Below, piece after piece: positions 24,201 to 31,119 of a DNA stretch of 64,000 nt; position 1 is the stretch's first letter, and each line of letters starts with the position of its first letter. A program made the translations under genes and the position numbers. The DNA is taken from assembly GCF_024622045.1 (NCBI RefSeq), contig NZ_JANKBP010000009.1. One strand, given 5' to 3'. Source of the DNA: Rodentibacter caecimuris. Lineage in GTDB: Bacteria > Pseudomonadota > Gammaproteobacteria > Enterobacterales > Pasteurellaceae. The notes under the pieces were generated by a model. The model saw nothing but the letters and a program-made list of their open reading frames with translations, did not search any database and was not told the origin of the DNA.

Positions 24201-24416
24201 TTAGTGCGCATTGGGGTTTTCTGTGGTGTGATTTTGCTGCGCTAAATAACGCTCCACGGCTTCCACCGGATAACGGGCCAAGCGCCCAAATTTAACCGGT
24301 TTTGGAAATTTGCCGGCTTTGGATTGTTCCCATAGCCAGCTGCGAGAAACATCGAGCATTTCGCAAAGCGTGGCGGTTGAATAATAGCGTTGTTGTGAAT
24401 CGGTGGTTTTTTCCAT
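24201..24416 (-). CDS. AlpA-family regulator (first of two in element C)
   Basis: The 71-residue protein has the AlpA winged helix-turn-helix: YYSTATLCEMLDVSRSWLWEQSKAGKFPKPVKFGRLARYPVEAVERYL. AlpA-type proteins are master activators in many Gram-negative satellites. I start at 24416 (MEKTTDS), five bases after AAGGGGA; the frame is open to 24446. Upstream of the Ogr-like gene and C4 RNA, the same place as the AlpA-type gene in element A. Confidence 0.85.
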   Translation of the reverse strand: MEKTTDSQQRYYSTATLCEMLDVSRSWLWEQSKAGKFPKPVKFGRLARYPVEAVERYLAQQNHTTENPNAH

Positions 24417-24564
24417 ACGTTCCCCTTTGGTTGTTGGTGTTGTCAAATAATGTGCTTTTTTGTCTTGTTTGTCGGGGTGGTATGGTAGGGAAGGGAAAAT
24501 TTATTGAATATGAAAAAACCTAGTTTTAAATGTTAAAAACTAGGTTTAGATCATTGAAAGGTTT

Positions 24565-25755
24565 TTACTTGAATTGAGCAAGCGCCTTGATTTTGCTTGA
24601 TTCTCCTCGTGGTTTTCCTATTTCATTTTCTCTTAAAATTTTTTTTGTTGTTTCCGGTGTTATCGTAAAGTTTAGATCATTAAAATAGTTTTGATTATTG
24701 ATAAGCTCTAAAATGACATCGGAAATTCTTTCTCTATTATGGTTTGGATAGGCTTTAAAAATTTTTTGAGCAAGTTCAATGATTTGATCTTTGTATTTTA
24801 TGCTCGGTCTGCCTCCTTTGCTCTTTTCGGTTTGAGTTGAATTAAATTCTTCATTTTGAGCGTCAATTTGATTGAAATAAGGGATAGTTTTCAGTTCAAA
24901 TATTTTTAGCGTTTCTGTCTCTACAAGCACGTTTTCTTTTACCACTGTCTCGGGTTTCATTGTTCTTGTTGGGTTTTTCCATTCCTCAATAAAGTTTTCA
25001 AAACTATTTACGTTTCTTAATGGCTTTCCGCCATTGGCAAATAGCTCTAATTCTTCCGGAACAATAAAAATAGAATCTTTGTTTAACTCTATAATTTGTT
25101 TGTTCCTACTATTCATTCCATCAATTGAAAAACCAAAACCATTGTTGATATTGTCATTTCTTGAGGCTCTAAATGTTATTTCTTTAAGGTTTATTTCAGG
25201 ATTGTTTTCATCAATCAATATTTCTTCAAAGTCATTAAATTCAATAGCAAAAAAACCATTTAATTTTTCTATATTTGTTCTTACTCCCATATAGAAATCA
25301 TCGTTGACAAAACCATCGTAAACTGGGATTGTTTCATTATTTATTTTAGCTAAAAAAACATCTGAATCGACTAAGCCAATTTCTGATTTCATTGATTCAG
25401 ATTGCATTTTATTGAATACGTCTTCAAAATTAAATATATCATTTAAAATAGCTTTAAATCGATCAGTTTTTATAAAATTTGTTTTCCCTATATATCCTTG
25501 CCAGCAATGTACATCTAAATCATAAATATCATCAAGCACTTTTTCTAAATTTGAATTATGGATATTGATTTTAAAAAAATCATCATCTATTTTTTCAAAA
25601 TCAATTCTTACAGAAAGTTCTATTAATCCTTGATTAGCATAATGTAATAAATCACCGCTTGTTACGGGTTGATTAAATATTTGACTTAATTTATCTGCCG
25701 CCTGTTGCAAGCTATACCATTTTCTCGGCGGTAAAGTAGGTTTGTTTTTTGTCAT
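24565..25755 (-). CDS. Orphan 396-aa protein, candidate cargo gene
   Basis: I do not recognise a family. The N-terminus (PRKWYSLQQAADKLSQIFNQPVTSGDLL...) looks like a small DNA-binding or adaptor helix-turn-helix; the centre is rich in Asp, Asn and Ile with beta character; the C-terminus (GRPSIKYKDQIIELAQKIF..., then TPETTKKILRENEIGKPRG) looks like a second helical DNA-binding segment. It is visibly more AT-rich than the adjoining genes. Start 25755 follows AAGGA; the frame continues to 25836 without a site. It lies between a toxin-antitoxin pair and alpA, with a terminator before it, so it is probably expressed alone. Defence or superinfection functions often occupy such slots, but that is speculation. 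Confidence 0.7.
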   Translation of the reverse strand: MTKNKPTLPPRKWYSLQQAADKLSQIFNQPVTSGDLLHYANQGLIELSVRIDFEKIDDDFFKINIHNSNLEKVLDDIYDLDVHCWQGYIGKTNFIKTDRFKAILNDIFNFEDVFNKMQSESMKSEIGLVDSDVFLAKINNETIPVYDGFVNDDFYMGVRTNIEKLNGFFAIEFNDFEEILIDENNPEINLKEITFRASRNDNINNGFGFSIDGMNSRNKQIIELNKDSIFIVPEELELFANGGKPLRNVNSFENFIEEWKNPTRTMKPETVVKENVLVETETLKIFELKTIPYFNQIDAQNEEFNSTQTEKSKGGRPSIKYKDQIIELAQKIFKAYPNHNRERISDVILELINNQNYFNDLNFTITPETTKKILRENEIGKPRGESSKIKALAQFK

Positions 25756-25780
25756 TTTTGAATCCTTAAATAAAAAGAAA

Positions 25781-25801
25781 AGCCCGACTATGGGGCTTTT
25801 T
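25781..25801 (-). terminator. Terminator after the toxin-antitoxin pair
   Basis: AAAAGCCCC/GGGGCTTTT stem with T-rich flank on both strands. Confidence 0.8.
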
Positions 25802-25808
25802 ATATAGT

Positions 25809-26201
25809 TTAAATTTCTAATTGTTCGGGGTTGCATTGATAAATTTTCGCCAGTTTTTCACGGGTCTTTTTTTGTGGTTTGCTTTCTTTGCGTTCAGCTT
25901 GAGAAATAGCGGATTGAGTTAATCCGGTGCGTTCTGCCACCTCTGCTTGCGAAAGATTGCGATAAATGCGCCACGCTGCCAACAAGCTCACATCTTGATT
26001 AAACATAATATTCACTACATCATTAGGAATTAATTCCGCCCCGTCTTCGGTGGATTCAAGGGGAATATCTTCCCATTCTGCGGAATTTTCATCATCAAAA
26101 GGGCTTGCTTTCATTAATAAATCTTCATATTCCGCAATAGGTAAAATGACAAATTCCGGTTTCCCTTGTGGGTCGTTAATATATCGATGATTTAGATTCA
26201 T
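25809..26201 (-). CDS. Xre-type antitoxin
   Basis: The 130-residue protein has an N-terminal segment (KPEFVILPIAEYEDLL) like Phd-type antitoxins and a C-terminal Xre helix-turn-helix (LSQAEVAERTGLTQSAISQAERK). It follows a RelE-family toxin by 11 bases, toxin first as in HigBA-type pairs, and is expected to neutralise the toxin and repress the pair. It probably stabilises element C. Confidence 0.88.
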   Translation of the reverse strand: MNLNHRYINDPQGKPEFVILPIAEYEDLLMKASPFDDENSAEWEDIPLESTEDGAELIPNDVVNIMFNQDVSLLAAWRIYRNLSQAEVAERTGLTQSAISQAERKESKPQKKTREKLAKIYQCNPEQLEI

Positions 26202-26212
26202 TTTGCTTTCTC

Positions 26213-26476
26213 CTAGCTATAAGTGCGTTCACTACGGCGTTTTATGGCTTGAATGTTGATGATTTTCGGCTGTCCGTTGATCACCTCAAAAATAATGCGG
26301 TAATTGCCAACTCTTAGCCGCCATTTCCCTTCTTCACCTTTTAATTTTTTGGTATCTAGTGCCTCATTTGGAAAAGTTTCAAGTGCATTTGCCTTTTCTC
26401 TAATCGCTTTTTGATACCTGCTATCTATTTTTAAAAGTTGCCGTAACGCGTCTTTTGTCCAGTTTACGCGATTCAT
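26213..26476 (-). CDS. RelE/ParE-family toxin
   Basis: The 87-residue protein reads VNWTKDALRQLLKID at the start, with KLKGEEGKWRLRVGNYRIIFEV and a conserved basic C-terminus (IQAIKRRSERTY), the RelE fold with WRLRVG and YRI. RelE toxins cleave mRNA on the ribosome; ParE relatives target gyrase. The Arg/Tyr-rich C-terminus favours RelE-like activity. First gene of the pair. Confidence 0.9.
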   Translation of the reverse strand: MNRVNWTKDALRQLLKIDSRYQKAIREKANALETFPNEALDTKKLKGEEGKWRLRVGNYRIIFEVINGQPKIINIQAIKRRSERTYS

Positions 26477-26553
26477 GGTGATCCTTTAGGTATAATTGAA
26501 TAATTAGATTATAAGCCATTTCTAGTTTTCATCAATAAGAAAATTAGAAAAAT

Positions 26554-26572
26554 AAAAAGCCCCTTTCGGGGC
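26554..26572 (-). terminator. Terminator of the capsid operon, element C
   Basis: GCCCC/GGGGC stem (26559-26563 with 26568-26572) followed on the minus strand by a T run. Confidence 0.75.
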
Positions 26573-26578
26573 GGTGGG

Positions 26579-26800
26579 TTAATAACTAAAAATAAAGGAA
26601 TGGGCTTGAGTTTCGCTTGAAGTGCGGTCAGATTTGCTGGTTTGTTCTGCCATAAGCCTTGAATATTCACGCATAAGCGCATTTCTTTCACCGGGCTGAA
26701 TGGCTCCTTGTTTGACTAAACATTGCACGCTGTGATTCAAAAAGAGGTTTGTGGCGTGGAGTAAATCCGCCGCATGCGTTTCAATGGTTTTTTCTTCCAT
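26579..26800 (-). CDS. Small hypothetical protein of the capsid operon
   Basis: 73 residues from the ATG at 26800 (MEEKTIETHAADLLHATN), which follows GAGGGG; a GTG at 26809 overlapping the capsid stop is an alternative. Helical, unknown function. An uptake signal lies inside the gene. Its position after the capsid gene would suit a head-completion or decoration role, but no motif supports this. Confidence 0.55.
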   Translation of the reverse strand: MEEKTIETHAADLLHATNLFLNHSVQCLVKQGAIQPGERNALMREYSRLMAEQTSKSDRTSSETQAHSFIFSY

Positions 26801-26805
26801 TATGC

Positions 26806-27738
26806 TCACCCCTCAATGCCCTCAATTAAAACCGCATGGCGGTGATTTTCCAATAAATAATCAAGCTGTATGGAAAAATAAACATTTAGGCTATCTTCGC
26901 GCATTTCTTGCTTGAAGAATAGGCGCGCTGTGTTTTGTTTTAGGTAAATGGCAAGGTTTGAAAGCGTAGTAATTAAAATGCAATTTGCCGGAAAGAATGG
27001 CGCATTGATTGCACGCAAGCCCCCGATAAGATTTTGTGCGGTTAAAAGCACGCCGTTTTGTGCATTGAGCTGTTTTGGCTCAAGCTGAATCAATGCTCCG
27101 TCTAAAACATTTCGCCCGCAAATCGCGATTAAATCGCCACTTTCGCGAAGTATTGCCGGCAATTTTTCAAGGGCATTTTTGATAAGTTGGGCGGTGGTTT
27201 GCCCGCTTAATTCAGCAGCTTGAATCACTTGTGCTTTTTCTTTTAGCTGTGCATGCCAACCTTTCGCCACATCTTCGCCCAGTGGGTGGGCTTGTGGGTC
27301 GGAATCTTCTGCGCGGTGTGTTCCGTGAAAACCTACCATCGCAAGATTTTTCGCCAGTTCACCACCTAAACGGGCATTAAGGGCTTTTTCAAAATCAATT
27401 TCAGTAAAAAGATCCAGTTCGCTATGCAAAAGGCGAACATCGAGATTAATTTGGGCACACTCAAAAGGGGTTACATCTTGCACGATATTGCGCGGCTCTC
27501 GGGCGTGCTTGTCGGTGTCTGTGTTGCTGACAATCGGCAAAGAGAGCGCATAGGCTTTATTTGGCGAATCTTCAACAAATTTTGTGGTGATTAAGCCTAA
27601 AAAAGCGTGGTTTTTAATGCCTTGTTTAATGATTTTTTCCACTTTGGCGTGGTCGTTGAAATGGCTGTATTCTGGCATTTCTACGCCTTCAAATTCGTTT
27701 TTGTAGGCGGTAAATTTTTCTTGGGTGAGTTTTTGCAT
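26806..27738 (-). CDS. P2 GpN-like major capsid protein
   Basis: The 310-residue protein follows P2 GpN closely in pattern: KFTAYKNEF at the N-terminus, F.GTHRAEDSD..HPLGEDVAKGWHAQLKEKA (GpN: GVKRAETSD...DVAVGWLQKYR), ICGRNVLDG, APFFPANCILITTLSNLAIYL and a C-terminal DYLLENH. It forms the head shell. It is separate in family from the capsid protein of element A. The gene follows the scaffold by 10 bases. Confidence 0.92.
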   Translation of the reverse strand: MQKLTQEKFTAYKNEFEGVEMPEYSHFNDHAKVEKIIKQGIKNHAFLGLITTKFVEDSPNKAYALSLPIVSNTDTDKHAREPRNIVQDVTPFECAQINLDVRLLHSELDLFTEIDFEKALNARLGGELAKNLAMVGFHGTHRAEDSDPQAHPLGEDVAKGWHAQLKEKAQVIQAAELSGQTTAQLIKNALEKLPAILRESGDLIAICGRNVLDGALIQLEPKQLNAQNGVLLTAQNLIGGLRAINAPFFPANCILITTLSNLAIYLKQNTARLFFKQEMREDSLNVYFSIQLDYLLENHRHAVLIEGIEG

Positions 27739-27748
27739 CTTGTCATCC

Positions 27749-28441
27749 TTACATTTCAGTTAATAAACGTTTTAAGCCTTTTTCTTCTTGCGCTTGAAAA
27801 CGCTCAACGTGCTTTTGTGTTGGGGTTTTCGGCTTCCAGTCGGCAGCCAGTGCCAACGGAGGGAGTTTTAATTCTTCCGGCGTGGTAAGTGCTACGTTGA
27901 ATTTTTTGATAATGAAGTCGTTAAATTCATCATGGCTATCTCTTCCGGTTTGCGGGTTATATTCACCGGATTGAACAAATAAGCCCTTAAATAGTGCGAT
28001 TTTCGCCTTATTCTGGGCCATAAATTCATCAATCAAGGCTTCGGCGGTGAATCGGTAAATTTGCTTTCGAAAAGTGAGAAAATCTTGTTTGGCGGTGTAA
28101 ACCTCTTCGCGCTTGTCGTAAAGTTTTTGTTCTAAGTCTTCATTCAGGGCGGTGAAGAAATCCACGCGTGATTTTAATTCCGCTTTTAATTTTTGCGTGG
28201 CGCTGTAATCGTCAAGGGTGAGTTCGCTTTCTGTCTCAAATTTCGCCTTGATTTTGGCAATTTCCGTTTCAAATTCATGGCGTACTGCCGCAATCGTGGC
28301 GTTATTTTTTGCCTGTTTGCGCTCAAGTGTACTCAATTCATCAGAAAGGGCGATGAGTGCCGCTTTTTTGTCGTTAAATTCGCCTAAAAGTGCGGTCAAT
28401 TTCGCTTGTTTTTCGGGGTGTTGTAGGGTGAGTTGGGTCAT
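27749..28441 (-). CDS. Coiled-coil protein, probable capsid scaffold or size factor
   Basis: The 230-residue protein is mostly a charged coiled coil (residues about 15-130: LIALSDELSTLERKQAKNNATIAAVRHEFETEIAKIKAKFE in heptads) followed by a globular tail with a TPTQKHVERFQAQEEKG end. It stands where P2-type elements have the scaffold, just upstream of the GpN-like gene, so it may be the scaffold or a Sid-like size-determining factor. No protease motif is visible. Function is inferred from position. Confidence 0.55.
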   Translation of the reverse strand: MTQLTLQHPEKQAKLTALLGEFNDKKAALIALSDELSTLERKQAKNNATIAAVRHEFETEIAKIKAKFETESELTLDDYSATQKLKAELKSRVDFFTALNEDLEQKLYDKREEVYTAKQDFLTFRKQIYRFTAEALIDEFMAQNKAKIALFKGLFVQSGEYNPQTGRDSHDEFNDFIIKKFNVALTTPEELKLPPLALAADWKPKTPTQKHVERFQAQEEKGLKRLLTEM

Positions 28442-28443
28442 GT

Positions 28444-28662
28444 TTAGTTACCTGCTTTTGCTTTGTTGTTGCGTTGTTTGATTCGGTCATTCATCCATTG
28501 CTTTACTTCGCTTTCAATCCATGCGCGTTTATTTCCACCTAAATCCACGGCCTCAGGGAATCGTCCGCACCGTGAATAGTCATAGATTGTCGAGCGGGAA
28601 AGCCCTGTCATTTGAATAACTTCATCAATTCGTAAAAATCGGTCGTTTGTCGTGTCAGCCAT
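28444..28662 (-). CDS. AlpA-family regulator heading the capsid operon
   Basis: The 72-residue protein has a clear AlpA winged helix-turn-helix (RFLRIDEVIQMTGLSRSTIYDYSRCGRFPEAVDLGGNKRAWIESEVKQWM). I start at 28662 after AGGAAA; upstream codons to 28749 have no ribosome site. It is the first gene of the scaffold/capsid operon, so may activate it. A second AlpA serves the replication side. Confidence 0.85.
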   Translation of the reverse strand: MADTTNDRFLRIDEVIQMTGLSRSTIYDYSRCGRFPEAVDLGGNKRAWIESEVKQWMNDRIKQRNNKAKAGN

Positions 28663-29246
28663 AATTTTTCCTATTACGTATGAACGCGACTGCATAAGCG
28701 AATGCGTGAGAGTGCTAAAACTTGGGTTTGAATGTTCGCTTAGTTGCATTTTGTCGCCTTAAAAATTTTGTTACTTGTCGTCTCCGGCTGTTACGCCTTG
28801 GAACGGTGAAAATCATAAATAAAATCGATTTAGTGTGCATTCGGTTGAGATTGTGGAAGGGGTTTTCACTAAACAGGGGAGAAAATAAGGGGGATTTTGA
28901 CCGCACTTTTTAAAAGGCGGGATGAGCTGTCCGATTTTGTCCGGTAAAAATTGGCGGAAATTGGCATTTTTACGTGTGAATTTTGCGTTTTTCTGCGTTG
29001 GTTTGCGTTGATGAACGAATATTTAAAACATCAAGGCGCGCCAGTATTGGCAAGGCTTGAAAGGCTTTTAAAATTTGCGTTGAAATCACTACAAAAAGCG
29101 TGCCGGCGTGGCGAGGGTTTGCTAGCGATTTTTCGCGCGTGGTTTTTGTTGAAAAATCGTAGAGAAAATAGGGTTTTAGGTATTGTAGGGATTATAGTTT
29201 TGATATAATAAATGCATGTAAAGCCAGTAACGGCAAGGGTTCATCA
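28663..29246. other. Non-coding stretch between the capsid operon and the small exported protein
   Basis: About 580 bases without a convincing gene. It should hold the divergent promoters for the capsid operon and the 29247 gene; TATAAT (29204-29209) is a good -10 for the latter, without a clear -35. A short uptake signal (GACCGCACTTT near 28898) is present. A weak plus-strand frame at 28951-29208 has no ribosome site. Confidence 0.5.
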
Positions 29247-29507
29247 ATGATTAAAAAGGCTTTCACTTTCGCACTTGCAATAGCTATTTCACTCGGTGCG
29301 ACAAATTCAGCTATAGCACGAGAAAAGAAAAAGAGTAGTGGCATAATTAAAAAAGCCGTTGTTGCTTATGTCGCATACAAAGTCTATAAACATTACAAAG
29401 ACAAGAAAGAGGAACAAAAGGCGAAAAGCAAACAAAAAGAAACCTATGTTGAGCCGGTTTATTATGATGAAGACTGCGAAAGTGAAGACGAATGCGAGGA
29501 AGAATAA
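29247..29507 (+). CDS. Small exported basic/acidic protein carried by element C
   Basis: 86 residues with a typical type I signal peptide (MIKKAFTFALAIAISLGATNSAIA, cleavage after AIA), then a basic amphipathic segment (REKKKSSGIIKKAVVAYVAYKVYKHYKDKKEEQK) and an acidic tail (DEDCESEDECEEE) with two cysteines. Function unknown. It is opposite in strand to nearly all of the element, next to the integrase, the usual place for accessory genes. Its cationic helix with an acidic tail recalls self-masked membrane-active peptides; that is only a resemblance. Confidence 0.7.
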   Translation: MIKKAFTFALAIAISLGATNSAIAREKKKSSGIIKKAVVAYVAYKVYKHYKDKKEEQKAKSKQKETYVEPVYYDEDCESEDECEEE

Positions 29508-29535
29508 AGGGCGGAACGCGCCGCCCCGTGATGGT

Positions 29536-30759
29536 CTAGGCTTTCACCGCCTCTAACTTGCATTGCTCTACATAATCGCCCCAACATTGCATAATGGCTT
29601 GTCTTGATTTCCATTTTTTAGATTTATCGTAGGCTTTCCTAACATCGCTTTTTGTTTCATGGGATAAACACCACTCAACCGCTTCATATGAAAATTGATC
29701 CAATTCATGCAAGTAAGTGCTTGCGATACTTCTAAAACCATGCCCCACTAATTCCCCTTTAAATCCCAAATCTATTAGGGCTTTATTAACGGTTTGGCTA
29801 TTCATCGGCTTATTCCATGGTGCTTGATAACCTGTAAAGACAAAACGCCTATGCCCGTTAATTTCTTTCATAGTTTCTAAAACTCGCAAAGCTTGACGCG
29901 AAAGTGGAACACTATGCGCACGTTTTCCCCCTTTCATGCGTTCCGCCGGAATATGTAAAACTTTCTCATGCCAATCTACATCACCCCACTCAATATTTAC
30001 CGCTTCACTAGCCCTTAGAATCGTAAGTAATTGAAATTCGATTAGGCATTTTGTCCCTATTTTTGAATTAGACGTATTGAGCTTATAAAAAACACGCGGC
30101 AGTTCTTCCGGTGGAATAGTTGGCAAATGTTGAGCTATTGGCTTTTTAAAACGCCTTGAAAGCCTTGCAAATGGGTTATTATTGATAATCCCGTCATCAA
30201 TTGCATTATCAAAAATCTGTCTAATTGCCGTGCATAATTTATCGCAAGTATCTGATCCATCAAGAGGCAATAAAGCAGAATCAAATGATTTGATATGAAG
30301 ATTTTCAATAGGTAAATCATCAAACTTAAATTTATCAAACAAATGTAACTCAACTCGGCGGTAGGCTTTCTCAATACTTTTTTTCTTTAATTCACCTTTC
30401 TGTTCTCGTTTATTACGCCATAAAGCCGCCAATTCGCCAAAAGTTATTGATTTTTTTTCATCCTGTAGCCGTTGAATATTTTCTTGCTCTGAAGGATCAA
30501 TTCCTAGTGCGAGTAAATCGCACCATTTACGCGCTTTTTCACGCGCTAAAGTTAAAGAAAAATAAGGATAAGCCCCAAAAGATTTTTTTACGCGTTTTTT
30601 GTTTATGGGGTGAGTATAAATAAACCGCCAGAATTTAGCCCCGTTTGGTTTAACCAATAAATAAAGATTATCCCTATCGGCAAATAATTGTTCTTTATCT
30701 GTCGGTTTAATGGATTGAATATATGAATCAGTAAATTTTTTTAGAAAGTTTCTAGCCAT
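29536..30759 (-). CDS. Tyrosine recombinase, P4-type integrase of element C
   Basis: 407 residues: DUF4102 arm-binding domain (KFTDSYIQSIKPTDKEQLFADRDNLYLLV), central core-binding domain, C-terminal catalytic domain with arginine in TILRASEA, HxxR box HGFR and tyrosine in KAYDKSKKW. The start (MARNFLKKF) lies about 195 bases from tRNA-Ile2, facing away from it, so it integrates at that tRNA. GGGAACA arm sites precede it. Confidence 0.95.
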   Translation of the reverse strand: MARNFLKKFTDSYIQSIKPTDKEQLFADRDNLYLLVKPNGAKFWRFIYTHPINKKRVKKSFGAYPYFSLTLAREKARKWCDLLALGIDPSEQENIQRLQDEKKSITFGELAALWRNKREQKGELKKKSIEKAYRRVELHLFDKFKFDDLPIENLHIKSFDSALLPLDGSDTCDKLCTAIRQIFDNAIDDGIINNNPFARLSRRFKKPIAQHLPTIPPEELPRVFYKLNTSNSKIGTKCLIEFQLLTILRASEAVNIEWGDVDWHEKVLHIPAERMKGGKRAHSVPLSRQALRVLETMKEINGHRRFVFTGYQAPWNKPMNSQTVNKALIDLGFKGELVGHGFRSIASTYLHELDQFSYEAVEWCLSHETKSDVRKAYDKSKKWKSRQAIMQCWGDYVEQCKLEAVKA

Positions 30760-30824
30760 CGTTTAAGCCCTAATGAACAAAAGACAACCGCTTTTGTTCC
30801 CTCGATTTAGCCCCTTTATTAAGA

Positions 30825-30843
30825 GGGAACAGAAAAGGGAACA
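30825..30843 (+). repeat. Arm-type site pair, right end of element C
   Basis: GGGAACA at 30825-30831 and 30837-30843, 12 bases apart, same orientation as the left pair. An inverted copy (TGTTCCCT) occurs at 30795-30802, and a weaker CGAACA copy at 30850. Confidence 0.65.
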
Positions 30844-30954
30844 AGAAAAGCGAACAATGACAAACACTAACGAACGAAAACAACAAAAGAAAAGTTTTTA
30901 ATATGCTGTTTTTACTATGTTTTTGACAAAAAAGACGTTATTTGACGGGTTAAA

Positions 30955-31031
30955 TGGTCCCCCCTACCGGACTTGAACCAGTGACCAAGCGATTATGAGT
31001 CGCCTGCTCTAACCAACTGAGCTAAGGGGGG
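30955..31031 (-). tRNA. tRNA-Ile2 (anticodon CAT, lysidine-modified), attachment site of element C
   Basis: The 77-nt minus-strand cloverleaf has acceptor CCCCCCT/AGGGGGG, anticodon loop CTCATAA and encoded CCA. Its body (TTAGCTCAG, GCAGGCGACTCATAATCGC) matches E. coli ileX-type tRNA-Ile(CAU), not initiator or elongator Met. The integrase gene starts just downstream. Confidence 0.93.
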
Positions 31032-31078
31032 AAACGCGGACGATTATAGAGAAATAATGACGCTAAGTCTATAAGTAA

Positions 31079-31109
31079 AAGGATGGTCGCTTGAAAAATA
31101 ACCATCCTT
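31079..31109 (-). terminator. Terminator after glyS
   Basis: AAGGATGGT/ACCATCCTT stem in the gap between glyS and tRNA-Ile2. Confidence 0.8.
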
Positions 31110-31119
31110 GCACTTGTAC

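Larger units (their letters stand above)
18952..31031 (-). mobile_element. Satellite element C (PICI-like), integrated in tRNA-Ile2(CAT)
   Basis: Nearly all genes are on the minus strand. From the tRNA leftwards: integrase, AlpA, scaffold, GpN-like capsid, a small gene, toxin-antitoxin pair, orphan 396-aa gene, second AlpA, Ogr-like zinc finger, C4 RNA/Icd-like gene, small replication-operon genes and a DUF927 replication protein, then an iteron array. It has no terminase, portal or tail. Paired GGGAACA arm sites at 19025-19045 and 30825-30843 mark the ends. It has several full uptake signals, suggesting long residence in Pasteurellaceae. Confidence 0.78.

Noticed and set aside
28951..29208. 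Possible 85-aa gene on the plus strand in element C
   Set aside because: TTG start without ribosome site, low-complexity basic/hydrophobic sequence and no coding pattern.
30955..31031. Elongator or initiator tRNA-Met
   Set aside because: Anticodon CAT, but the body matches tRNA-Ile2 (lysidine type), not tRNA-Met.
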